Assembly: GCA_964439955.1 (NCBI GenBank)
Contig: CAYTPX010000037.1
Coordinates: forward strand, 1 to 16,459
From: UBA1794 sp964439955
GTDB taxonomy: Bacteria; Bacteroidota; Bacteroidia; Bacteroidales; Bacteroidaceae
Reading direction: 5' to 3'
Length of the DNA stretch: 16,459 nucleotides
Both the position numbers and the translations under genes were made by a program. Every line of letters starts with the position of its first letter. Position 1 is the stretch's first letter. The notes under the pieces were generated by a model. It did not search any database, was not told where the DNA came from, and was given only the letters and a program-made list of their open reading frames with translations. Positions 1-7,363 of this stretch are shown here, one piece after another.

Positions 1-76
1 AGCTACAACCAAACCTCAAAGTGTAAAAGGTGCATTTCTTCGAATGCTTACCTTTGTGTGTATTCCCCCACCGTGG

Positions 77-1711
77 TCAGTGGCTGAGGAGCAGCGTGGA
101 AAGCTTAGCGTCGTGCCACAAGGTGAGTAGTCCGTTCAGTTCGGCGTATTGCTTGGCCGGGATTTCCGTGGCGTTTATTTTCAAACTGCGGCGCAATATG
201 GCTTGCCGGCCATTACTGCTGATGTGGATTTCCACCGTGCCTACTTGATTCTCCAGCCGCGCCTTTTCACCCCCGTTGCATAATTCCCATCCTTCGGGGA
301 GGGTGAGGGAATAAGTGAGGGCTTCGTCGATTTTCGCAGGGAGCACGACGGGGCGGGTCCTTTGCGAGGCAAACAGGGTGAGGACCTTGCTGTCGGCATC
401 GTCCGGGAGCGGGAGGCTAAGTAGTCGGTATTGCCTTGTTGAATCGATTTGGACGGGGGGCAGTTCGCCTTCGGAAGTGATATTTCCATCCGGGGAGAGT
501 GCCAGTCGGAAGTCTTTGTGGTATTCGAAAGAAGTGCCCGTGGCGGTTATTGGGGAACTTGCCGGATATTGCATGATTTGTACCCCGTTCGTTTCTGTCC
601 GGACGAGGGAGGTTTTCCCCGTAGCGGGGTCGATTTCCCAAACGCCGGCGTCGTCTTTGGTTCGTACCTTTATGCCGGAGATTGTGGACAATGCGTCCGT
701 TTTCCCGATCATGTCAATAGGTAGCTCGCTTTCCATCGATAGTACGGTTTCTATCCCACAGGATTGGAGCAGGCAATAGAGCAGGGATGCCTTCTCGGCC
801 GCTGTGCCGTAAGCTGTGGCCAGCACGTCTTGGCAAGGCCGGATGCGGTATCCGCAATCGGCGAGTGACAGGCGGCAGGTTTCTACGTGGGACTGCACAT
901 ATTGGGCGGTGCAGGCTATACGTGTCCGGGTATCTTGGCATGTGTCGAGGATGGCTTGTAAGTCTGCCGGAATCGCGGACGGAGACTGTTTTGCACATTG
1001 CGCCCCAATGTAGCCGATGGCTTCATCCGTGTCTTTCCATGTGGAGGCTATCAGCACGGTGCTGGCCGGTGCATAGGGTTCGGGCAGTGCTTCGGGTAGG
1101 TTTTTCAGCGACCAGGAATAGGTTGTCCGGCCTTCTTCGTCATCTTTCTTGCTCAAATGGAATGCTCCGCAGGTTTGGAATTGCAGGGTACGTGAGGCCG
1201 GGATGCCGATAGTTATTTCGCATTTTTCGATGGGTGCCCGCTCTTCAATGGGGAGGTACACGTCGAGTTCGGGAAGGTAGCCGGGCTTGGTGCTGATGGT
1301 ATAGTCCAAATAAATGGTGCAGCCTAAGTCGAGCCCGGTGTGTACTATGGCCATTTCCGTGAGCCCGTTGTAATAAGGGGCACGGGCGGCGGCAGAAGGC
1401 AACTGTTTGACGAAGGCATTTTCCGGATTCTTGATGATTGTCCCGTCAGACTGCCGGGTGTAGGACTCGTTAATCGTGAGCGTCTGGAACTCAGGGTTGT
1501 ATATGATAAACGTCTCACCGTATGTATTGTTCATCGCGGGATGGGTATAGATTGAAAGTTCCTTGCGGAAGTGGAATTCTTGGCTTCCGTCTTCGTTCAA
1601 TTTATAGTCCATCTGGAGTAAATGGAAGCATGCTTCGGGCGATGCCGTGGCAATCGTAGGGAGAAAGAGGAAAAATAGAAGGGGGAGGATTCCCCATTTG
1701 TTTTGTATCAT
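77..1711 (-). CDS. Secreted DUF3857 protein with a degenerate transglutaminase-like domain
   Basis: This is a 544-residue protein with an N-terminal signal peptide (hydrophobic stretch at residues 7-22, likely cleaved after an Ala-Thr-Ala-Ser segment), so it is probably periplasmic or exported. Residues about 30-225 resemble the DUF3857 beta-rich domain that usually precedes a transglutaminase-like core. The core lies at about 250-370. At the place where the family has Gly-x-Cys-x-Asp-x-Ala, this protein reads GTAAEKA (302-308), so the nucleophile Cys is Ala304 and the following Asp is Glu306. The usual His before the next strand is not visible near residues 344-348, while the Asp of the DP motif is kept (Asp361). 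The reading frame is continuous, so this looks like loss of catalysis and not a sequencing break. It lies 22 bp downstream of a related gene that keeps the triad, which suggests one operon. The true function is unknown; a binding or structural role is my inference. Confidence 0.85.
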   Translation of the reverse strand: MIQNKWGILPLLFFLFLPTIATASPEACFHLLQMDYKLNEDGSQEFHFRKELSIYTHPAMNNTYGETFIIYNPEFQTLTINESYTRQSDGTIIKNPENAFVKQLPSAAARAPYYNGLTEMAIVHTGLDLGCTIYLDYTISTKPGYLPELDVYLPIEERAPIEKCEITIGIPASRTLQFQTCGAFHLSKKDDEEGRTTYSWSLKNLPEALPEPYAPASTVLIASTWKDTDEAIGYIGAQCAKQSPSAIPADLQAILDTCQDTRTRIACTAQYVQSHVETCRLSLADCGYRIRPCQDVLATAYGTAAEKASLLYCLLQSCGIETVLSMESELPIDMIGKTDALSTISGIKVRTKDDAGVWEIDPATGKTSLVRTETNGVQIMQYPASSPITATGTSFEYHKDFRLALSPDGNITSEGELPPVQIDSTRQYRLLSLPLPDDADSKVLTLFASQRTRPVVLPAKIDEALTYSLTLPEGWELCNGGEKARLENQVGTVEIHISSNGRQAILRRSLKINATEIPAKQYAELNGLLTLWHDAKLSTLLLSH

Positions 1712-1733
1712 AGCCTTGTGTGATTTTCAGATT

Positions 1734-3752
1734 TTATTTCTTTTGAAAAACCAAATAGGAATTGAAACTGCGGTAATTCTGCACTGCCGTCCGCACTTGT
1801 TCCCAGTCTTCTGCAGTGAATACCCGCTTGTCCAGAGAAAGTTCTTGGTGGAAATTGAGTGTGTTGCCTGTGGCTTGCAGGCTTCCACGGGAGTTGGCGA
1901 CGTTGCCGCCGTCTTCTGTCTTGTTCTCTTTCGCGCCGTCGATTAGTTGGTATCCTGTGGGCAGGGTCATGGTTTCGTCTAGTTCCAGCAGTTGCGAGCA
2001 GGATATTTGGAAGCCGTACTCGCGCTGTTCTTGGGTGATATCCAAGCGGCTTTCGGCGCGGTTACGGGCAAACAGTTGGCTCATCAGGAAAGGTTTCACC
2101 AAGAACTCGTTCCCCCCTTCGGTGGCAAGTGCATAACTAGGGATCTCGAACCGGAAAGATAAGGAGAGCGGGGCTGCCATATAATCGCGGGGATTCTTGC
2201 CCCAGTCAGCTTTTATGAGGCGGGCACGGGGCGATACTGCCTTGAATTGTTGTTCCATGGCGTTGAACCATTGGTTTTCCCAGCCTTGTGTGAAAGGGCG
2301 GCGTAGCCCGAGGTCGGTATAACCCTCTGCTGAAATTTGGATTTCGCCTGTCAATGTCCCATCTTCTGCAAGGGCTGTTTTGGCTTTCATGCGGAGGTAA
2401 TGGTTTTCTGGCGCAGAGATAGGGGTGACGCACAAGTCGGAGCCTTCCGGAAGGCCGGGGAGATAATTTTGTTGTTGCTCCGCACTGCTCCACAACTCCC
2501 GGCTGAAAGGTATCCATGTCGGGTCGATCGGCATCCAAGTACTGTCGGAAAGTTGTACGACGGTAACGCAATGGTTGAAATGGTCGGCGGGGATTTCTTT
2601 TTCAATCCGGCTTCCGGCCATTGTCATTGCCGGATATGCCTTGAAGCCTGCTATCCTCAAGAAACTGACCAATGTGGAAGCAATATCCTTGCATACGCCG
2701 CAGCGGTCGGTATAGTTCATTTTTAGATTATGGAGCGTGTATCCTTCGCCTTTGCCCATGTGGATTCCGGAATAGCGTATGTTGTCTGCAACCCAATGGG
2801 AAAGGGTGGAGATTTTTTCCATCTCGCTTTTTTTCCCTTTCAACAGTTCTTTTACTTTCTTTTCTGCTTTGGGGATAGGGTTAAAACTGCCATAGTCCTC
2901 GTTTACCTTGCAGAACCACTTGGATTTGGCTTTCCAGTCATTGGTGGAAGATACCAAGATTTTGGGGGCATAGTCGAAATAATCCAACGAATTCGGTTCC
3001 CTTTTGGGCGGAAACATGCAGTCTTCCGAGAAAGAGTAGACCTTTTTTTCTCCCTCGTATAGGACAGATAAGGCGCAATTCCCTTGGTATACTTTATATT
3101 GCATGTCCCGGTGCTTGGGAATAGCCATGCGGTACACTTTCCGCAGGGTAGGCGTTGTACTCCAAAAAGGGATGATATCATAAAATTCGCCTTCCATCGG
3201 CGGGATAAAACGGCTTTCGTCGTCTGTCTCGCCACTATTGGGTGAGCCGGTGATTCCGGAAGCATTCGTCCCCGGAGCTGCCAGCAAGGCGTAGGTGAAG
3301 CCCTTTTTAAAGATGGTGTAGTCAATGATGTCGCCCGGCTGCAACGCTCCGATTTCAATCATGATTTGCCGGGCACTCCAGTAAATCATGCGTGCAGGCG
3401 CTACGTAGTCTTGTGCTTTTGTGATGTCTACCTGTATCGTATCGCCCGAAGTTCGGTAGATTGTTACGTTTTGGAATGAAGCCGTGGCCGTAAAAGGGTC
3501 ATAGTCGTAGACCAAGACACGGTTTTCCAGAGCACCTTGCGCGTTATTTATCTGTACGATGCGCCGTATGTAGAATGTCCCCGAGCCATTGTCTTGTATG
3601 TCCACGGCTGTACTGTCCAGAAGGTTCACTGCCGGAAAGCTTTTGGCTTGTTCGGTGAATTCGCGGGCTTGAATACCCGGATTTCCTGTTTCCGCTGCAT
3701 GGGCAATGGGGCATCCGCAGAAGAAAAGGAGAGGGATGATGAATTGTTTCAT
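1734..3752 (-). CDS. Secreted DUF3857/transglutaminase-like protein with intact catalytic triad
   Basis: This is a 672-residue exported protein. I chose the ATG at 3752 because it opens a clean signal peptide (MKQFIIPLLFF, then an AHA-AE cleavage site). The longer frame from 3797 would begin inside the prs terminator hairpin and put 15 polar or aromatic residues before the signal. Residues about 35-250 form a DUF3857-like domain. The transglutaminase-like core follows at about 310-420, with the motif CGVCKDIA holding the presumed nucleophile Cys354, His394 in FNHCVTVV, and Asp410 in PIDPTW. The C-terminal part (about 430-670) is a beta-rich extension of the kind seen in this family. Such proteins are common in Bacteroidota, but their substrate is not known; a protease, amidase or cross-linking activity is possible. 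The next gene codes for a relative without the triad, 22 bp away, so the two proteins may work together. Confidence 0.9.
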   Translation of the reverse strand: MKQFIIPLLFFCGCPIAHAAETGNPGIQAREFTEQAKSFPAVNLLDSTAVDIQDNGSGTFYIRRIVQINNAQGALENRVLVYDYDPFTATASFQNVTIYRTSGDTIQVDITKAQDYVAPARMIYWSARQIMIEIGALQPGDIIDYTIFKKGFTYALLAAPGTNASGITGSPNSGETDDESRFIPPMEGEFYDIIPFWSTTPTLRKVYRMAIPKHRDMQYKVYQGNCALSVLYEGEKKVYSFSEDCMFPPKREPNSLDYFDYAPKILVSSTNDWKAKSKWFCKVNEDYGSFNPIPKAEKKVKELLKGKKSEMEKISTLSHWVADNIRYSGIHMGKGEGYTLHNLKMNYTDRCGVCKDIASTLVSFLRIAGFKAYPAMTMAGSRIEKEIPADHFNHCVTVVQLSDSTWMPIDPTWIPFSRELWSSAEQQQNYLPGLPEGSDLCVTPISAPENHYLRMKAKTALAEDGTLTGEIQISAEGYTDLGLRRPFTQGWENQWFNAMEQQFKAVSPRARLIKADWGKNPRDYMAAPLSLSFRFEIPSYALATEGGNEFLVKPFLMSQLFARNRAESRLDITQEQREYGFQISCSQLLELDETMTLPTGYQLIDGAKENKTEDGGNVANSRGSLQATGNTLNFHQELSLDKRVFTAEDWEQVRTAVQNYRSFNSYLVFQKK

Positions 3753-3774
3753 GAGGTAGTATTTAGGGTTTGCG

Positions 3775-3808
3775 AAAAAGGAAAAGCCGCTTTCCAAGAA
3801 AAAGCGGC
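3775..3808 (-). terminator. Rho-independent terminator after prs
   Basis: A perfect 8-bp stem (GCCGCTTT at 3786-3793 pairs with AAAGCGGC at 3801-3808) has a 7-nt loop. In the minus-strand direction it is followed by TTTTCCTTTTT. It lies 53 bp beyond the prs stop codon and ends only 33 nt before the start of the DUF3857 gene. Confidence 0.85.
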
Positions 3809-3861
3809 CTTCTGATTCTTGTTAGTCCTGTATTTTTCCAATCTTGGCCTGCATTTCCAAA

Positions 3862-4800
3862 TTAAATGAGGTATTGCGAACTGATTGATTCGTTATTGAC
3901 CACGCGCCGGATTGTCTCGGCAAAGATTCCGGCAATGGAAAGCTGCTTTACTTTGTTGCTGCTCCCGTGGTAGGGTATGCTGTCGGTGAACACGATTTCG
4001 GTAAGGGCGGAATTATCCACGCGCTCGGAGGCCGGGTTGCTCATTACGCAGTGGCTGGCCATAGCCCGCACTGATTTTGCACCGTTTTGCATCATGAGAT
4101 CGGCCGATTTGCTGATGGTTCCTGCGGTGTCCACCATGTCGTCTACCAGAATGACATTCTTCCCATCCACGTCGCCTATGATTTGCATGGCAGCCACCTC
4201 GTTGGGTTTCAACCTTTGTTTGTTGCATAATACCAACGGTACGCCCAAGTATTTGCTGAACGTGTTGGCGCGTTTCGAACCTCCTACGTCAGGAGTTGCG
4301 ATAACCAATTCATCCAAGTTCAGCGACTGTATGTAGGGCAAGAATACCGAAGAGGCGTAGAGGTGGTCTACCGGGATGTCGAAAAAACCTTGTATCTGGT
4401 CGGCATGTAAATCCATCGTAATCAATCGGTCGATACCCGCCACGCTCAACATGTCGGCTACGAGCTTGGCCCCGATTGATACGCGTGGCTTGTCCTTCCG
4501 GTCTTGCCGGGCCCAGCCGAAGTAAGGTATCACGGCTACGATGCTTTTTGCCGAAGCGCGTTTCGCGGCATCGATCATCAGCAGGAGTTCCATGAGATTG
4601 TCCGAGTTGGGAAAGGTGGATTGGACTAAGAACACATGGGAACCGCGTATCGATTCTTCGTAAGAGACTGAAAATTCCCCGTCAGCAAAGTAGGTAATGT
4701 TCATGTTACCCAGAGGGCAGCCAATACATGAACATATTTTTTCGGCCAAATACCGGGATTTAGTCCCGGAAAAAACCAAAAAAGGTGCTTTCTCGCTCAT
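3862..4800 (-). CDS. prs: Ribose-phosphate pyrophosphokinase (PRPP synthetase)
   Basis: This is a cytoplasmic enzyme that makes 5-phosphoribosyl 1-pyrophosphate from ribose 5-phosphate and ATP, the shared precursor for purines, pyrimidines, NAD, histidine and tryptophan. The 312-residue length is normal for the bacterial class I enzyme. Visible family motifs are the ATP-binding flexible loop RQDRKDKPR (98-106), the signature DLHADQIQGFFD (130-141) and the PRPP-binding loop VDDMVDTAGT (219-228). The start at 4800 gives the usual short N-terminus before the first strand (FLVFSGTKSRYLA). A Bacteroidota-type promoter lies directly upstream and a strong terminator directly downstream, so it is probably transcribed alone, with possible read-through into the DUF3857 pair. 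Identification is essentially certain. Confidence 0.98.
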   Translation of the reverse strand: MSEKAPFLVFSGTKSRYLAEKICSCIGCPLGNMNITYFADGEFSVSYEESIRGSHVFLVQSTFPNSDNLMELLLMIDAAKRASAKSIVAVIPYFGWARQDRKDKPRVSIGAKLVADMLSVAGIDRLITMDLHADQIQGFFDIPVDHLYASSVFLPYIQSLNLDELVIATPDVGGSKRANTFSKYLGVPLVLCNKQRLKPNEVAAMQIIGDVDGKNVILVDDMVDTAGTISKSADLMMQNGAKSVRAMASHCVMSNPASERVDNSALTEIVFTDSIPYHGSSNKVKQLSIAGIFAETIRRVVNNESISSQYLI

Positions 4801-4834
4801 TGTGTGTGTTTATATTATAGTTTTTAGTATTGTG

Positions 4835-4864
4835 CAAAGGTACGGAATATGCTGGCATGGCAAA
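4835..4864 (-). promoter_or_regulatory. Bacteroidota-type promoter for prs
   Basis: On the minus strand a -33 TTTG (4861-4864, inside a T-run) is followed after 18 nt by TACCTTTG (4835-4842), a full match to the -7 consensus TAnnTTTG of the primary sigma factor of this phylum. The leader to the ATG would be about 30 nt and is A-rich, with no Shine-Dalgarno sequence. The fit to the consensus is direct; activity is inferred. Confidence 0.7.
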
Positions 4865-4921
4865 AAAATAAATCGCCTTTTGTGGGGAAAAGCTGTATTA
4901 TTCATAACCGGGGAGGAGGCG

Positions 4922-6247
4922 TTATCTGCGGGTTTGTATTTGTGTGAAGCCTACCAGCTCGTCACACCTTTCCCCGAATCCCCTGTGGTACACGTAAATC
5001 TGATACTCATTTTCCGTTTCATAGAAGTTCCCTTCGGTCGGGACGAGGTTCGTTTCGGGCGAGGAGGGCTGCTCCGGGGCTATTCCGCCGGGTATGAAAA
5101 TGTATTGGTAATTGTAATATCCTTGTTTCATGGCCAACGTGTTCTCGTAGAGTTCGGCTTCAGGATTGTAGTTGAGCCGGTAGTCGGGTGAGAAACTATT
5201 GTGGGTGAAGGCCCCGTTGAGGTATATTTCCCCGCTTTGTAGCCTTCCCAACTCACCTTCAGGAAGGAAGGTGAAGTGTACGAGCAGGTAGTCGCTTTCC
5301 GTATGCGGGCTGGATACAGAAGTGCGGGTGTCGTTGTTGCGGATCAGGAATGCCCCGTTTTGGTCTTCGTCGTACACGTATTGCTTCCGTGGCGCGTCGG
5401 CATAAAGCGTAGCGTGGTAGTAGTTGTCGTACCTGCCCATGGACTCGATGCCCATTCCTGGCTGGTTGTAGTAAATCATCTCGAAACGGCGGTATTCGTT
5501 TCCTGCGTCGAAGATGAGGCTCCGGTTGTGCTCATACCGGAGTTCGGAAGCCATGATATAGCTTGGTTTCAGGCCGGTTACCTGGTTGTCCGTGCGGTTG
5601 TTCTGGCGCACGTAGACCGTAAATTCGCTTATCGGGTCGTTTACGGATAAATCCTTGTAGTTCAATCTGAAGCTGACTTGCTGGTGGGTTCGGTTTAGGT
5701 CAATATCAGTGTTCGAGGTTACGGTGGCATCAATGGATACCTTGGACGAGAGGACGCTGAAGCGGGCTATCACGGCAGGTTCGTGGACTCCTTTTTCTTC
5801 GTCGTAGATGGTTACTTCGTAGTTCCCCGCCCGTGTAATCCGTACATCCTCATTGGGCAGGGTCAGATGGTAGTGTACGTATTCCACGAGTGTGTTCATC
5901 GAATGCTCGTATTCGTCAATGGTATTCCCGTTGAATCCTATCATGTAGTCCGTTTCGGGAAGATGGGAATCGCTCCAGTCGGCATTGCAGTGTTTGATAG
6001 AATAGGCATATCGGCGGTATTCGGGCGATAGCTCGTCGAAGCGGATGCTTAGTGTTTTGCCTTGGCCCAACGACAGGACGGGCAGGCTGCTCCAGTCGTC
6101 ATTGGCCCATACGAGCAGGGTTTTGATGTACGGGCTTCTGATTTCGCTGTTTTGGCCATAGGTACAGAAGGGGAGGAGGAAGGGGAAAAGGAAAGCGGCG
6201 AAGCGTTTCCCCACGCTGTGTGCGCCGGTGTGTCTCTTCTTGCTCAT
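4922..6247 (-). CDS. Type IX secretion system Plug-family protein (DUF5103)
   Basis: This is a 441-residue exported protein. A basic N-terminus and a hydrophobic segment (residues 16-28) form a signal peptide, with probable cleavage near CTYG-Q. Residues about 38-155 match the conserved first domain of the family formerly called DUF5103. The marks are IKTLLVW at the start, RRYAYSIKHCNADW (78-91), an IDEYEHSMNT block (110-119), VHYHLTLPN (124-132) and AGNYEVTIYD (140-149). The rest is a beta-rich second part. In Flavobacterium johnsoniae the protein of this family blocks the inner opening of the SprA outer-membrane translocon when no substrate is engaged, so a periplasmic gatekeeper role in T9SS is likely here. 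No sprA/sov or porV gene is in the window. The gene stands between an ompA-like gene with a strong terminator and prs with its own promoter, so it seems to be its own unit, though I could not find a convincing promoter for it. Confidence 0.85.
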   Translation of the reverse strand: MSKKRHTGAHSVGKRFAAFLFPFLLPFCTYGQNSEIRSPYIKTLLVWANDDWSSLPVLSLGQGKTLSIRFDELSPEYRRYAYSIKHCNADWSDSHLPETDYMIGFNGNTIDEYEHSMNTLVEYVHYHLTLPNEDVRITRAGNYEVTIYDEEKGVHEPAVIARFSVLSSKVSIDATVTSNTDIDLNRTHQQVSFRLNYKDLSVNDPISEFTVYVRQNNRTDNQVTGLKPSYIMASELRYEHNRSLIFDAGNEYRRFEMIYYNQPGMGIESMGRYDNYYHATLYADAPRKQYVYDEDQNGAFLIRNNDTRTSVSSPHTESDYLLVHFTFLPEGELGRLQSGEIYLNGAFTHNSFSPDYRLNYNPEAELYENTLAMKQGYYNYQYIFIPGGIAPEQPSSPETNLVPTEGNFYETENEYQIYVYHRGFGERCDELVGFTQIQTRR

Positions 6248-6270
6248 GGTCTTATCCGTTCGTTTGGTGT

Positions 6271-6312
6271 AAATAAACAGGCGGACTATCGCCTATTGAA
6301 ATAGTCCGCCTG
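6271..6312 (-). terminator. Rho-independent terminator after the OmpA-family lipoprotein gene
   Basis: A perfect 12-bp stem (CAGGCGGACTAT at 6278-6289 with ATAGTCCGCCTG at 6301-6312) has an 11-nt loop. In the minus-strand direction it is followed by TTTATTT. It lies 58 bp past the stop codon of the ompA-like gene and separates it from the Plug-family gene. Confidence 0.88.
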
Positions 6313-6370
6313 CGTGAGCCGGTTTTAATAATTATGTTTGTCCAAATCCGTTCTTCACGGTGAAGTGGAT

Positions 6371-7045
6371 TTATTCCACTCCGTTGTTGGCATTGTCTAT
6401 CATCGTCTGACTTGGCAGCAGGTAAATCTCGGCACGGCGGTTTTGTGCGCGGCCTTCAGCAGTGCTGTTCGTGGCGACAGGCTCGGTAGAACCTTTTCCG
6501 GTTACCGACTGGAAGCGGGACGAGGCAATGCCTTGTTCTACCAAGTAGTTCTTCACGGCCAAAGCGCGGTTCTCGGAAAGGGGGTTGTTGATTGCGTCCG
6601 TGCCGGTATTGTCCGTATGTCCGATTACCGCCAAGTCTACGTCGCTTGCCAGTTGCTGTGCAAAAGAGGCCAGAGAGCTCTTGGAAGTGGCATTCAGGGT
6701 GGCTTCGTTGGTAGCGAAAGTCACATCGCCCGCAAGCGTGACTTTCACGGCCACGGTATTTCCTTCCGAATCGGTTTCGGCCTCTACCGTTGCGCCTTCG
6801 ATTTGTGCGGCTTGCTCTTTCGCCTTGTCCATTTTCTTACCGATGATTACCCCGGCGGCCGTACCGGCCACGGCGCCTATGCCAGCGCCCAAAGCAGTGT
6901 TGCCAGACCATTTTCCGATCAGCGCCCCCAAGGCAGTCCCGCTGCCTGCGCCGATGAGTGCGCCTTTGGCTGTGTTGTTCATGCCGCAACTTGCTAATAA
7001 AATGGTAGCACTCAAAAGGAGTGCGCAGATTTTCAGGTTTCTCAT
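6371..7045 (-). CDS. OmpA-family lipoprotein with glycine-zipper segment
   Basis: This 224-residue lipoprotein probably links the outer membrane to peptidoglycan. I chose the ATG at 7045 because it opens a classic lipoprotein signal with lipobox LLASC (Cys20); the open frame reaches further upstream to 7177, but those extra 44 residues do not look like a signal. After the lipid anchor come two glycine-zipper stretches (about residues 28-46 and 48-70, with repeated GxxxG such as GALIGAGSG and GAGIGAVAG). These could insert in or lie along a membrane. The C-terminal OmpA domain (about 105-210) has the peptidoglycan-binding signature: GHTDNTG (142-148), N-x-x-LSENR ending at Arg160, and GRAQNRRAEI (198-207). 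The layout resembles YiaD-like lipoproteins. It is too short, and lacks the TPR and propeller domains, to be the T9SS protein PorE. It is probably transcribed alone. Confidence 0.9.
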   Translation of the reverse strand: MRNLKICALLLSATILLASCGMNNTAKGALIGAGSGTALGALIGKWSGNTALGAGIGAVAGTAAGVIIGKKMDKAKEQAAQIEGATVEAETDSEGNTVAVKVTLAGDVTFATNEATLNATSKSSLASFAQQLASDVDLAVIGHTDNTGTDAINNPLSENRALAVKNYLVEQGIASSRFQSVTGKGSTEPVATNSTAEGRAQNRRAEIYLLPSQTMIDNANNGVE

Positions 7046-7363
7046 AATTGCTAATGTATTTGTCCTAAATTTGGCCGCAAATATACGGCTTTCATGAAAT
7101 AATTTTTTGCTTGCGGATGGGGATTTATCCCCTATATTAAGTGTTTTTAAAAAAAACGCCTCCGCTTTTGCGGGCAAGTCCTGCTACTTTCCCTCATATT
7201 CGGCTGCGGTTTTAATGTGGGAAGCCGGGAGGCTACCGGCCATTGCCCGGGAGTCTTCCTTATTTCCGGGGAAAAGAAAAAGTAGGGCTGCAAGGCACTT
7301 TATCCCGCTTCTTTGCGTTATATAGGTAAATTTTTAGCGCGACGGATTAGGAAAAACGACGAG
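7046..7363. other. Divergent intergenic region between the ompA-like gene and porW
   Basis: This 318-bp region lies between two genes read in opposite directions. Near its left end is a -7-like TATATTTG for the leftward gene. In the middle, an A-run (7149-7156) next to a short CCGC-TTTT-GCGG hairpin (7162-7173) would resemble a weak terminator when read leftwards. I found no convincing TAnnTTTG promoter for the rightward porW gene. The short open frames here have no recognisable product. Confidence 0.6.
7078..7085 (-). promoter_or_regulatory. Probable -7 element for the OmpA-family lipoprotein gene
   Basis: The minus strand reads TATATTTG, an exact TAnnTTTG match, 32 nt before the ATG at 7045. 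A proper -33 TTG is missing at the expected distance (the sequence there is an A-run), so this is only half of the consensus. Confidence 0.5.

Noticed and set aside
31..48. Possible terminator GCATT-N6-AATGC after the first DUF3857 gene
   Set aside because: The stem is only 5 bp and A/T-rich, and the following T-run is short; too weak to call.
3753..3797. Longer N-terminus for the second DUF3857 gene, starting at 3797
   Set aside because: It would start inside the prs terminator and spoil an otherwise standard signal peptide.
4877..4892. CTTTT/AAAAG hairpin between the Plug-family gene and prs
   Set aside because: It is a five-pair, almost all A-T stem; the T-run that follows it serves better as the -33 part of the prs promoter.
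7000..7024. GCACTC-AAAAG-GAGTGC inverted repeat, resembling part of a CIRCE heat-shock operator
   Set aside because: It lies inside the signal-peptide codons of the ompA-like gene, the spacer is 5 nt in place of 9, and the outer bases do not match.
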